Shown here piece after piece: positions 32,929 through 41,981 of a stretch of DNA of 64,000 bases. Position numbers and translations under genes: made by a program. The stretch is from NCBI GenBank assembly GCA_049472395.1, contig JBLIRR010000008.1, positions 1 through 64,000 of the forward strand, given 5' to 3'. Every line of letters begins with the position of its first letter. Within the stretch, counting starts at the first letter, position 1. The notes beneath the pieces are model-generated. The model made no database searches. It was not told the DNA's origin and saw nothing but the letters and a program-made list of their open reading frames with translations. Source of the stretch: JBLIRR01 sp049472395 (GTDB lineage: Bacteria; SZUA-182; DTGQ01; JBLIRR01).

Positions 32929-34865
32929 TAGTCAATAAAAGGGATAGCAATATCACTTTCTCCTTTAAGCGGTAAGTATACTGAAAAACATGATCCTTCA
33001 TTTAAGTGGCTTTCCACCTCTATTTTCCCCCCATGGTTTTCTATGATAGCTTGAGCAACATAGAGTCCCAGTCCGTTCCCTTCGCCGTCTGTCCGGGTTG
33101 TAAAGAATTGCTCGAAAATTTTATCAAGATTTTCAGGGGCAATACCCATTCCGTTATCAATGAATTTTATGCATATCCAATCATAATCGGTCATGAATTC
33201 CTCCCGATCCATCAGCGTTGTTTGAATGATAATCGTACCGCCATTTGGCATGGCATCAATCGCATTGGTTAAGAGATTAATAAATGTCTGGGCGAGCTCC
33301 CTGCCATTTGCAAATATTTTTACTTTTTCACATCGGAATTCCTTTCTAATCGTAATATTATTTATGACTATCCTCTGATAGTTTGAAAACTCTATTGTTT
33401 TCTCCAAGAGTTCATGAATATCAACCCATTCCATCTGCCTTTTTGTTTGAGCATACCACAACAAATTCTTCACCAAAGATCCTATATGATCAGCATCTTC
33501 CTCCACTTTCACAAGGTAATCGGTAAGTTCCGTATGGCCGATTTTTTCTGTCTTTGTCTGCAATAATTGTATATACGCAGATATGGCACCCAATGGATTA
33601 TTAATATCATGCGCCATGCCTGCACTCATCAATCCTAATGAGATCATCTTTTGCGATTGAATAATCTGTTGTCTTAATTTTTTTGTTTCAGATAAATCTT
33701 TATAAATACCGGATATCCCGAATACATTTCCCTCTGAATCCTTGATTAAGGAGAGTGTTAACATAACCGGTGTTTCCTGTCCTGCTTTATTAATCATCAG
33801 CGCTTCAAAATTGCTCACAGATCCTGTTTTTTTAACCCATTCAAACAGATTATTCATCTGCTTTTTATTTTCATCAATCATCATGAAATCCCACGCCCTT
33901 CCCACGGATTCCTCTTTACTATACCCGAATATGCTTTCAGCACCATTATTCCATGTCACAATAGTGCCATCCAGACTATAACTGACAATAGCGTCTGCTG
34001 AATGTTCCACGAGATTGCTTAAGTAATGACGCATTTTATCTAATTCTTTTTGAAGAGATATCTTTGAGGTGATATCATCGACTGTGATCACGGCACCAAT
34101 TATTCTTTCCTCCTTTTTTATGGGTGAGATATTAAATTCTCCCCAAAAACTCTTCCCATTGAAATCAGTGCCTTTGATATGTCCCAGTTCTATAATGTTG
34201 CCTGATTGAATGACATGTTCTATTTTATTAACTAATGATACCTCATTCAAATAAGGAAATATGGAAAAAAGATGCTTCCCTCTGGCTTCTTTACTCGGAA
34301 TACCTATAATTTCTTCTATTTTCTTATTCCAGCTTGTAATATAATAGCTGTGATCAATTGTAAGTAATCCGACATTAAGGCTTTGGAGAATATTGTGGTT
34401 GAAATTAATAAGCTCCTCACATTCTTTTGTTTTGTAAGAGAGCTTTTGATTAGCCTCTAATAATTCATGGCATATTAGCTTATTTCGTCTTCGTGCCTGA
34501 CGATATTTTAATACATACGCTATCTTCATTAATAGGGCAGTGTCATTTATAGGTTTAATGAGATAATCATCCGTCTCTTCTTTAATGAGATTATTGATCC
34601 GGTTATTATCCGGATGGTCTAAAAGATAAATAATAAAGGTGTCCTTATGATTGTTATGAAGATCAGTAATGATATTTTCCCCTCCATTTGTCGTTAATGA
34701 ATCGTTTAAAATAATAAGCTCCGGAGGAGAATTGGTTTTTAAATATTTCTTAAGGTCCTGAGTACCTCTCGATTTAATAGGCAAGTAATTCTGCTTTCTT
34801 AAGGTTTCAGAGAAGTGCTCCAAAATATTTATATTATCGTCAGCAATAACGATTCTTTCCTTCAT
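32928..34865 (-). CDS. PAS-domain histidine kinase with degenerate N-terminal receiver
   Basis: 645 residues. Order: a receiver-like domain (1-120) with the acidic pair D9-D10 but Asn54 where the phosphoacceptor Asp is expected (LIILND), a helical linker, two PAS domains (about 160-275 and 285-400), a HisKA domain with H419 (MAHDINNPLGAI), and a HATPase domain (about 510-640) with N box FINLLTNAIDAMP, G1 FIDNGMGIAPENL and G2 GEGNGLGLYVAQ. No membrane segment is seen, so it senses in the cytoplasm. It sits inside a biosynthetic operon between hisG and folK. A partner regulator is not adjacent; the NtrC-type protein at 15,652 is one candidate among many. Confidence 0.88.
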   Translation of the reverse strand: MKERIVIADDNINILEHFSETLRKQNYLPIKSRGTQDLKKYLKTNSPPELIILNDSLTTNGGENIITDLHNNHKDTFIIYLLDHPDNNRINNLIKEETDDYLIKPINDTALLMKIAYVLKYRQARRRNKLICHELLEANQKLSYKTKECEELINFNHNILQSLNVGLLTIDHSYYITSWNKKIEEIIGIPSKEARGKHLFSIFPYLNEVSLVNKIEHVIQSGNIIELGHIKGTDFNGKSFWGEFNISPIKKEERIIGAVITVDDITSKISLQKELDKMRHYLSNLVEHSADAIVSYSLDGTIVTWNNGAESIFGYSKEESVGRAWDFMMIDENKKQMNNLFEWVKKTGSVSNFEALMINKAGQETPVMLTLSLIKDSEGNVFGISGIYKDLSETKKLRQQIIQSQKMISLGLMSAGMAHDINNPLGAISAYIQLLQTKTEKIGHTELTDYLVKVEEDADHIGSLVKNLLWYAQTKRQMEWVDIHELLEKTIEFSNYQRIVINNITIRKEFRCEKVKIFANGRELAQTFINLLTNAIDAMPNGGTIIIQTTLMDREEFMTDYDWICIKFIDNGMGIAPENLDKIFEQFFTTRTDGEGNGLGLYVAQAIIENHGGKIEVESHLNEGSCFSVYLPLKGESDIAIPFID

Positions 34866-34882
34866 TGTCCTATCCCCCTTTT

Positions 34883-35752
34883 TTAAGGAATAACTTTCGT
34901 TAATGGATATTCAACAATACCTGAAGCCCCGCTACGGCTCAGTCGCGGAATAAGCTCTCTTACTACTTTTTCATCACTGATTACTTCGATGGCAACCCAA
35001 TTCGGATCTGTCATTTCTGCTATTGTGGGGGTATGCATGGCCGGAAGAAGAGCTATTATTTTATCCAGATCAGACCTTCTCGCATTCATTTTAAGTCCAA
35101 CTTTTGCTTCAGCACGAAGGGCCCCTTGAAGAAGGCACCCTATATTTTCCATTTTTGTTTTTTTCCACTCATTTTTCCAGGAATCTTTATTCGCAATCAA
35201 TACCGTTGTAGAGGTCATTATCGTCTCTATAATTCTTAGTTTATTTGCTTTTAACGAACTTCCTGTCTCGGTAAGCTCTACTATCGCATCAGCCAAATCA
35301 GGAGGTTTCACCTCTGTTGCTCCCCAGGAAAAGAAAATCCGTGCTTTTACACCCTTTGATTTGAAGAATTCTTGCGTTACTCGGACAAGCTCGGTAGAAA
35401 TTCTCTTGCCCTCCAGGTCTTCGACTTTTTGAATGGGTGATGATTCAGGGACCGCAAGCACCCAGCGAACCGGGGTTAAGCTTTCTTTTGCATAGGTCAG
35501 ATTACATATCTTCACAATATCTGCTTCCTGCTCCTTTATCCAATCCTCACCCGTGAGACCAATATCCAGGACGCCATTGTCAATATAAATTGCCATTTCT
35601 TGCGCACGAATAAGCATACATTCCAATTCAGGATCATCTATCGTAGGATAATATGATCTTCTACTAATGGCAATATGATACCCAGCCTTTTGGAATAATC
35701 TCACGGTTGATTCCTGCAAGCTCCCTTTTGGAATGCCGACTTTAAGCTTCAT
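34883..35752 (-). CDS. hisG: ATP phosphoribosyltransferase, long form
   Basis: 289 residues from the ATG at 35752. HisG catalyses the first step of histidine synthesis from ATP and PRPP. Catalytic-domain landmarks: LKVGIPKGSLQESTVRLF, DIGLTGEDWI, LEGKRISTELVRVTQEFF and the PRPP loop ADAIVELTETGSSLKANKLR. The C-terminal 75 residues (KVGLKMNARRSDLDKIIALLPAM to ASGIVEYPLTKVI) are the ACT-like regulatory domain of the long HisG form, so histidine feedback is expected and HisZ is not needed. The start codon overlaps the mltG stop as TAATG, with AAGGAGAG before it. No other his gene is in the window. Confidence 0.93.
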   Translation of the reverse strand: MKLKVGIPKGSLQESTVRLFQKAGYHIAISRRSYYPTIDDPELECMLIRAQEMAIYIDNGVLDIGLTGEDWIKEQEADIVKICNLTYAKESLTPVRWVLAVPESSPIQKVEDLEGKRISTELVRVTQEFFKSKGVKARIFFSWGATEVKPPDLADAIVELTETGSSLKANKLRIIETIMTSTTVLIANKDSWKNEWKKTKMENIGCLLQGALRAEAKVGLKMNARRSDLDKIIALLPAMHTPTIAEMTDPNWVAIEVISDEKVVRELIPRLSRSGASGIVEYPLTKVIP

Positions 35753-36747
35753 TAATTTACTCTCCTTTTCTGATATTTCCACACAGCCCTATTATGTTGC
35801 CGCAATGTCTCCGAGAAAATATGTGAGCCGTTATTCTTAGAGACAAAATATTTATACTTGACATTTGCAGGATAAAGTGCTGCCATCAGCGCATCTTTAC
35901 CCGGATTAGCAATAGGTCCCCGTGGCAATCCGGAGATCCTATAGGTATTGTATGGATGGTACGTTTTTAAATCCTTTTTTGTTAAATTCCCTTGATAATT
36001 CGGCAATCCATAAATGACTGACGGATCACATTGCAGTCTGATGTTTCCCTTTAAACGATTATAAAATACTGCCGCGATCTTTGGCATTTCCTCTTTTATT
36101 GCGGTCTCTTTTTCGATTAATGATGCCATAGTCACTATCTCAAATACGGAATATCCCATCTCTTTAGAGCGTTCCACCATTTCAGGCGTAAATACATTCC
36201 AAAAACGCTTTATCATGACCCTGATCATTTCTTTATTACCAATACCCTTTGCAAAAAAATAGGTCTCAGGAAAGAGAAAACCCTCAACAGTGGATCCTTC
36301 TATACCCAATTCCTTAATAAAAGATACATCCAAGCATTGTTGCAGGAAACTGTCCTTCGTGGTCAGCTCCAATTCTTCCAATAATTGAGCGATCATTTTA
36401 ATATTATAACCTTCAGGGATTGTCACCTTATATTGAATAATATGTCCTTTCTCAAGGAGGTGAAAAACCTCCAAGAGTGACATCTGAAGGTCTACTTCAT
36501 ACTCTCCCGCTTTTAAATATGGTTCTCCCTTTAATTTATAGGTCACCCAAAAAAAAAGCTTGTTTCGGATAATTCCTTCTTTTTCGAGATTCTCTGCAAT
36601 GGATTTCACAGAGGACCCGGGCGCTATTTTAAAATTTTTCTTCTGAGATGTTGCAGAGAGAGGTCTAAATAATATTATGTAACAATAGATAACAAGTAGT
36701 GTGAGACTTGTTACTACTATACACCCTATGATAATAATTCTTTTCAT
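35752..36747 (-). CDS. mltG: Endolytic murein transglycosylase MltG
   Basis: 331 residues with one N-terminal membrane anchor (RIIIIGCIVVTSLTLLVIYCYII). MltG cuts nascent glycan strands in the periplasm and sets their length. The LysM-like part (FKIAPGSSVKSIAENLEKEGII) precedes the YceG domain: PEGYNIKMIAQLLEE, VEGFLFPETYFF, catalytic E212 in MASLIEKETAI, FYNRLKGNIRLQCDPSVIYG and YNTYRISGLPRGPIANPG. First gene of the mltG-hisG-kinase-folK-panC-panD series. Confidence 0.92.
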   Translation of the reverse strand: MKRIIIIGCIVVTSLTLLVIYCYIILFRPLSATSQKKNFKIAPGSSVKSIAENLEKEGIIRNKLFFWVTYKLKGEPYLKAGEYEVDLQMSLLEVFHLLEKGHIIQYKVTIPEGYNIKMIAQLLEELELTTKDSFLQQCLDVSFIKELGIEGSTVEGFLFPETYFFAKGIGNKEMIRVMIKRFWNVFTPEMVERSKEMGYSVFEIVTMASLIEKETAIKEEMPKIAAVFYNRLKGNIRLQCDPSVIYGLPNYQGNLTKKDLKTYHPYNTYRISGLPRGPIANPGKDALMAALYPANVKYKYFVSKNNGSHIFSETLRQHNRAVWKYQKRRVN

Positions 36748-36768
36748 TTTTTATTATAACCAATTCAA

Positions 36769-36859
36769 TTCAGCAGTTCTCCCCATGGAAGATGTGTCCC
36801 CCACACGCAGGGGTCAGGTCTTTAAATCAAGTTATATGCCCAAAATGAGAATTGCTGAA
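36769..36859. repeat. 91-bp palindromic element ending TTCAGCA..TTCTC
   Basis: TTCAGCAGTTCTC (36769-36781) is the inverted copy of GAGAATTGCTGAA (36847-36859) with one mismatch. The interior carries CAGGGGTCAGGTCTTTAAAT (36808-36827), a string repeated near 40,513. It is in the spacer upstream of mltG. A related half-site is at about 36,917-36,942. Confidence 0.6.
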
Positions 36860-36994
36860 CTGCCTATATAAAATAATTATTTATTATAGCATTATATTTT
36901 ATTAAGAACAAGAATCAATTTTTCATTGCGGCAATTCATTTTAACACTTATACATGTTTGTGTCTAAAATGAGATGATATCCTGTTTTCACTAT

Positions 36995-37855
36995 TTAACG
37001 TGCAGAATAATGCAGATTATTTGCTGCACCGGTAACAGATAAGTAAATATTTCCATCTTTGCTTTCTTTGGGGAGAAAGGACGCAAATACACCGAGCAAT
37101 TTTTTAAACTCGCGGCCAATTTTTAATGTGACTTTAAGATCCACTTGACTTTGCGGAAGATCAGCATTTAAGGATACCTCTCCCCGGGCAGTTACTAGGA
37201 TATCTTTACTCTCTGCCTTTATATTTTTAATATGGACGATTCCTGAACGAAACAGGCCTGTTGCCTCCAATAGATCAAAATTAATAATGGGGAAGTTTCG
37301 TGGTTTGCATGACCCTGATCCGGTGGAGAAATTCCATTCTCCGTTTAATGATTTGAGATTGGTACCCTGCCATGCGGATTTGAGATTACCGGCAATTTCC
37401 GCTGAGAGCGTAAGGCCGAATAATTCACTCAATAGTGCTACCTTCCCAAGGTTAAGTTTTTCAATAGTACAGGATACATTTCGTTTTCGTTTTTTTAAAA
37501 GGTTTTGGCTCAATTTACCGGATATTAATCCTTCATAGGCATCTATAGAGAATAAACCTTCTATAGTTCCCGTTAAAATTTTTAGCGCCGCGAGTCTGCC
37601 TGTGATAGTATCTATTGTGACTTTCTTATTACCCTCTCTATAGTGAAATCCTTTAATTATTAATTGTAATGGAAATTGAATTTTTAAACTGCTGATGGCA
37701 GCCTTTCCCTTCATCTTCTCTACAATGAGCGACTTGATTTTGTTTTCCAGCAGCTTGAAAGGGAAAAGAATGTAGAAGAAAAATATAAACAGGACGAGGG
37801 TATAAATAAATAGAGATACTATCGCCTTTATGGAGAAACTGTTTTTTTCACTCAT
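36995..37855 (-). CDS. GspN-like / AsmA-like inner-membrane protein
   Basis: 286 residues with one N-terminal membrane helix (residues about 10-33) and a periplasmic beta-rich body. The pattern resembles the type II secretion protein GspN found in Leptospira and deltaproteobacteria-like groups: FPFKLLENKIKSLIVEK, ISSLKIQFPLQLIIKGF, ITGRLAALKILTGTIEG, and a late DLKVTLKIGREFKKLLGVFASFLPKESKDGNIYLSVTGAANN. AsmA-type lipid transport proteins share this general build and are the alternative. No other type II secretion gene is in the window. Confidence 0.6.
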   Translation of the reverse strand: MSEKNSFSIKAIVSLFIYTLVLFIFFFYILFPFKLLENKIKSLIVEKMKGKAAISSLKIQFPLQLIIKGFHYREGNKKVTIDTITGRLAALKILTGTIEGLFSIDAYEGLISGKLSQNLLKKRKRNVSCTIEKLNLGKVALLSELFGLTLSAEIAGNLKSAWQGTNLKSLNGEWNFSTGSGSCKPRNFPIINFDLLEATGLFRSGIVHIKNIKAESKDILVTARGEVSLNADLPQSQVDLKVTLKIGREFKKLLGVFASFLPKESKDGNIYLSVTGAANNLHYSAR

Positions 37856-38004
37856 ACTTATAAAAATTACGTGATGTAAATAAAATAATTGATTACACAG
37901 AATATATATGCTAATATAATGGATGATTTATAATAGCAGAAAATTTGAAAAGAAAAAACTCTTTTGATTAAAAATTCTAAAATAGGAGGCGAAGTAATTA
38001 ATCA

Positions 38005-38226
38005 ATGTCGAGACGATGTGATATATGTGGCAAAGGGCCGAAAACAGGCAATAATGTGAGTCATGCGCATAATAAAACAAAAAGAAGATGGCTCCCTAAT
38101 ATCCAATCCATCCGTACCGTAATGAATGGGAGCATAAAGAAAATAAAAGTATGTACAAAATGCATAAAAAAAGGCAATATTGAAAAACCGATATATTTTA
38201 AGAAAACAAATGCTCCTCAGAGCTGA
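38005..38226 (+). CDS. rpmB: 50S ribosomal protein L28
   Basis: 73 residues with the L28 pattern: SRRCDICGKGPKTGNNVSHAHNKTKRRWLPNIQ and the second half RTVMNGSIKKIKVCTKCIKKG. It is the zinc-binding version, with CDIC and CTKC as ligand pairs. ATAGGAGGCG precedes the ATG. Its stop is one base away from the stop of the convergent rel gene. Confidence 0.95.
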   Translation: MSRRCDICGKGPKTGNNVSHAHNKTKRRWLPNIQSIRTVMNGSIKKIKVCTKCIKKGNIEKPIYFKKTNAPQS

Positions 38227-38227
38227 G

Positions 38228-40357
38228 TTAGTCCACCCGTCTTACACTTATGACGCCGGGGTGTCTTCTAATTGAATTAAGCAACTTTTTTAAATGATTG
38301 ACATCATTGGTCATTATTGTAAAGCGAATAATTGCCGTTTGATAGTTTGTTGTTTTTACATCTGCAGATAAAATATTTGCCTCATGCTGGGAAATAGTAG
38401 TAGTAATCTGGGCTAAAAGTCCAATTTTATCCTCCGAAGTAATGGATATATCTACAGGGAATTGTTTTTTGTCTGTAATATCCCATTCCACATCAATTTG
38501 TCTGTCAGTTCCCAGAGCGAGGCTCTGTGCATTTGAGCAGGAGAGGCGATGAATACAAATTCCCCTCTGTCTGCTGATAAAACCGACGATTTCATCACCG
38601 GGTATAGGATTGCAGCACTTGGCAAATCTTACTATGACATCATCAAGCCCGTGGATTTTGATCCCCTCTTTTTTCTCCTGGGGGATCTTTTTGGCTTTTT
38701 GCACTAATGAGGGGGTATCTGAAGGCAAAATCAGAGAGAGTACTTGCTTAGCGGTTACCTTCCCATAGCCAATGCTCGTAATGAGGTCATCAGTGGATTT
38801 AATGTTGAGCTTTTTAGCGGCAGAGAGCAGAAGTTCGCCTTGTCGAAAAATTTTATTATAGCTTAAACCATATTTTCTTGCCTCTTTGTCCAAGATTTCC
38901 TTGCCCAGCGCAAGGCTTCGTGCTTTCTCTTCAATTTTAAGCCAATGCTTTATTCTTTGAATAGCTTTTGTTGTTTTCACAAATTTAAGCCAATCCCTAT
39001 TTGGCTTTTGTTTTGGCGAGGTTATGATTTCAACAATATCCCCTGTTTTTAGTTTATATTTTAGAGGCTCTATCCTTCCATTTACCCTCACCCCGCAACA
39101 GCGATTCCCAACCTCTGTATGAATAGAGTAAGCAAAATCAATTGCCGTGGCATCAATAGGGAATGCTTTCACTTCACCGTGAGGGGTAAAAACAAAGACC
39201 TCGTCATGAAATAGGTCCATTTTAAACATGCGCAGAAATTCTTTTGGGTCTTTTAACTCTCGAAGCCAGTCCATGCTCTGTCGCAGCCATCTCAATTTAT
39301 GATTATATTTTTTATCTAATTTTTTATCTTCTTTATATAGCCAATGAGCGGCTATCCCTTGCTCAGCGATGGTATGCATTTGTTGTGTCCTGATTTGGAC
39401 CTCTAAACATTGGGATTTTGGTCCTATTACGACAGTATGAAGTGATTGATACATATTCGGTTTTGGTACTGCAATATAATCGTCAAATCCCCCGGATACG
39501 GGTTTCCATATTGAATGAATTACACCAATTGCCTCATAACAGTTTTTGACTGTTTTGGTGATAATCCGTACCCCATGCTGGTCAAGAATTTGGCTAAATG
39601 AGAGATTCTTGCGGAGCATCTTTTGATGGATACTATAAAAATGCTTTTCCCGCCCATAGACCTCACAAGGGATGCCCATTTTTTTGCACTCTTTTTTTAT
39701 TATGGTAATGGCTTGGTCAATAATTTCCGCACGTCGTCTGTGACCTTCTTGCATTTTTTTCTTAAGTTCTGCATAGATTTCGGGTTCGAGATATTGGAAG
39801 GCTAAATCTTCTAATTCTGATTTTATTTTTGCCATTCCTAACCTATTGGCAAAAGGAGCATATATATCCATTGTTTCCTGGGAAATCCTTTTTTGTTTGT
39901 CGGGCGGGAGAAACTCCAAAGTCCTCATATTGTGTAATCTGTCGGCTAATTTCACAATAATAACTCTGAGATCATCAGCCATAGCCAGAATTAATTTTCT
40001 GTAATTTTCAGCTTGCTTTTCTTCCTGCGTTCTGAAATTAATCTGGCTTATTTTTGTTATGCCGTCAACCAATGACATAACCTCATGACCAAATAGATTT
40101 TGAATCTCTGAAAGAGAGGCCAATGTATCCTCAACTGTATCATGCAAAAGTCCGACAGCCACGGTTACTTCATCCATTTTCAGATTGGAGAGAATATAAG
40201 AAACACCAAGAGGATGAGTCAGGTATGGCTCTCCGGAGCATCGTAATTGACCCTTATGGACCTTTGCAGAAAATACATAGGCTCGATGAATAATATCGAG
40301 GTTAGGATTGGGTATATACTTTAAAACATTATCGGTAATATCTTCTAAACGCAGCAT
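38228..40357 (-). CDS. RelA/SpoT family (p)ppGpp synthetase/hydrolase
   Basis: 709 residues with the complete long Rsh layout. The HD hydrolase domain (about 40-190) has YLTHPLGVSYILSN and the metal motif LLHDTVED plus LADRLHNMRTL. The synthetase domain (about 235-350) has VYGREKHFYSIHQKML, HGVRIITKTVKNCYEAIGVIH and YIAVPKPNMYQSLHTVVIGP. TGS (DLFHDEVFVFTPHGEVKAFP), a Cys-containing conserved region (FAKCCNPIPGDEI) and a C-terminal ACT domain follow. Both active sites look intact, so it should be a bifunctional stringent-response enzyme. An extended -10 box lies about 75 bp upstream. Confidence 0.95.
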   Translation of the reverse strand: MLRLEDITDNVLKYIPNPNLDIIHRAYVFSAKVHKGQLRCSGEPYLTHPLGVSYILSNLKMDEVTVAVGLLHDTVEDTLASLSEIQNLFGHEVMSLVDGITKISQINFRTQEEKQAENYRKLILAMADDLRVIIVKLADRLHNMRTLEFLPPDKQKRISQETMDIYAPFANRLGMAKIKSELEDLAFQYLEPEIYAELKKKMQEGHRRRAEIIDQAITIIKKECKKMGIPCEVYGREKHFYSIHQKMLRKNLSFSQILDQHGVRIITKTVKNCYEAIGVIHSIWKPVSGGFDDYIAVPKPNMYQSLHTVVIGPKSQCLEVQIRTQQMHTIAEQGIAAHWLYKEDKKLDKKYNHKLRWLRQSMDWLRELKDPKEFLRMFKMDLFHDEVFVFTPHGEVKAFPIDATAIDFAYSIHTEVGNRCCGVRVNGRIEPLKYKLKTGDIVEIITSPKQKPNRDWLKFVKTTKAIQRIKHWLKIEEKARSLALGKEILDKEARKYGLSYNKIFRQGELLLSAAKKLNIKSTDDLITSIGYGKVTAKQVLSLILPSDTPSLVQKAKKIPQEKKEGIKIHGLDDVIVRFAKCCNPIPGDEIVGFISRQRGICIHRLSCSNAQSLALGTDRQIDVEWDITDKKQFPVDISITSEDKIGLLAQITTTISQHEANILSADVKTTNYQTAIIRFTIMTNDVNHLKKLLNSIRRHPGVISVRRVD

Positions 40358-40723
40358 ATTTTTCTATTTGGCATATATTCAATGTGTTGTGATCCTGATA
40401 ATAGACTATATCGGAATTTTATAATTAATATTATAACAGATTGTTTTATAATAGGGAAGAAAATACTCAATGAGATAGCACTGCTCATTGTGGGTACAAA
40501 CGATGGAGCGTGGAGGGTCAGGTCTTAAAATATAAGAACGGATAACCGACATAATCAACGATTTCCCCTGAAGTCGTTGTCAATATTTCAAGACCTCATC
40601 CCCTGTTTCAGGAGCAGCGCCCCTCTTAAAAGCTGAACGCTGCTTTTGTGACTTAATAAAGTCACTCGGGAGTTTTCTAACTATATAGCACGCAATATAC
40701 CATCACGCTATGAAGAACACATA
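40358..40723. other. Spacer with palindromes and copies of GGGTCAGGTCTT
   Basis: 366 bp without a gene. GAGGGTCAGGTCTTAAAATA (40513-40532) is faced by an inverted copy, TTTCAAGACCTCATCCCCTG (40586-40605). A 7-bp hairpin GTGACTT/AAGTCAC is at 40648-40665 and a shorter one AAAAGC/GCTTTT precedes it. Confidence 0.5.
40430..40438 (-). promoter_or_regulatory. Extended -10 box upstream of the rel gene
   Basis: On the minus strand TGTTATAAT, a perfect extended -10, lies about 75 bp before the rel start codon. The -35 region is not recognisable. Confidence 0.35.
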
Positions 40724-41809
40724 TTAATTTGGACCGCTATAGCCATATGCAAAATTGGGTACTCCCGCAGGAGTTTGAATTACGCCGCCGCCACCGGGGA
40801 CACCTGCATATCCGGGGCTATAAGCGCCACTTGCAACACCCGATACCACACTGCGGCCGGATACTGGGATACTGCCCACTCCACTTGGTATATAATTGTA
40901 CGGTGCGGCCACAATCCCTGGGGTAACAACCGACCTGCCAACACTGGTAGCAGCAGCATATCCTGACACTGCTCTTCCGGCCACCGTATCTATATGAGTC
41001 TCACTGGCTGAGATTTCTGTAGGGTAAAACCAATTGGATTCTGAATATGGATTATAATATCCGACAGTTGCATAAATTTTCTGACCATCTTTGGTATAGA
41101 GCGGATTCTCCGACAACACCCGATCCATAGCCCCAATCTCAACAGCATGGGACCGTAACGTTACCGCACCGGCAAGCGCAGGATGTATTCCTAAAGTTGC
41201 AATATCTACTTTCCCATACGTTGCATAGGTTTTATCCACCTCAAAGCTTTGTGCTGGCAAGGGACCAAATGGTCCCATAACGGTTCCGACCTCAGTCTCG
41301 GTCCCTAATGATGATTCAAAATGAAACCAGGTGGTATCCAATGCGGAGGACACGCTTCCTCCTGCCCCGGTTATTCCCTGATAAAAGGCAGAATCAGTAG
41401 AAAGACCCATTGTGGGGAGCCCAAAATCGAGGTATTCACCACCTGTCGTAACCCAGGGGTCAGAATAATATGCTGTTCCGCTCTGCAAAGATTTTCCCCA
41501 TAGCGTTGAGGATGAAGTAACATTCACAAACGACGTAGAAAAAAGGTCTTTTTTTTCTGCGGTATGACTTGTAAATGCTGAAAATGGGGTTCCTGATGCC
41601 ACATCAATCACACTGCTGGCAGCAAATAAGTCCCTCACTTGGGTTTGATCAAATGTATACGTGCTCCCTATCCATGGATTAATTACCTCATAGTGTTCAG
41701 TATAAGCCGGAAAAGGAGCAAAGACTTGCGCATCAACAGCTCCTCCCATGAATCCCATAGCCAAAAAAAGAATAATTAAAAATATAGACCTAAAAATTTT
41801 TTCTCTCAT
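40724..41809 (-). CDS. Secreted low-complexity protein, unknown
   Basis: 361 residues with a signal peptide (IFRSIFLIILFLAMGFMGGAVDAQ) and a Ser/Thr/Gly/Ala-rich mature part. The centre (about 60-270) has alternating aromatic strands (TTWFHFESSLGTETEVGTVM, KTYATYGKVDIATLGIHPAL); the C-terminal 90 residues are Gly/Pro/Ser/Tyr-rich (VPGGGGVIQTPAGVPNFAYG). No family recognised. AAGGGATAAGGTT supports the start. It is next to another low-complexity secreted protein on the same strand, so the pair may build one surface structure. Confidence 0.6.
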   Translation of the reverse strand: MREKIFRSIFLIILFLAMGFMGGAVDAQVFAPFPAYTEHYEVINPWIGSTYTFDQTQVRDLFAASSVIDVASGTPFSAFTSHTAEKKDLFSTSFVNVTSSSTLWGKSLQSGTAYYSDPWVTTGGEYLDFGLPTMGLSTDSAFYQGITGAGGSVSSALDTTWFHFESSLGTETEVGTVMGPFGPLPAQSFEVDKTYATYGKVDIATLGIHPALAGAVTLRSHAVEIGAMDRVLSENPLYTKDGQKIYATVGYYNPYSESNWFYPTEISASETHIDTVAGRAVSGYAAATSVGRSVVTPGIVAAPYNYIPSGVGSIPVSGRSVVSGVASGAYSPGYAGVPGGGGVIQTPAGVPNFAYGYSGPN

Positions 41810-41981
41810 AACCTTATCCCTTACCTTTCTTTTTTTATACTTTTATTTTATATCCTTAATATACTATTATACTTTCATCTATAGTGCATCTCCCCCCAAA
41901 ATTGATCTTTTATATGGACACTATTTTCAATTGGTCTATATTACCTCTCCATAATTCTCATAATCTAGTCTGTTCCGATGA

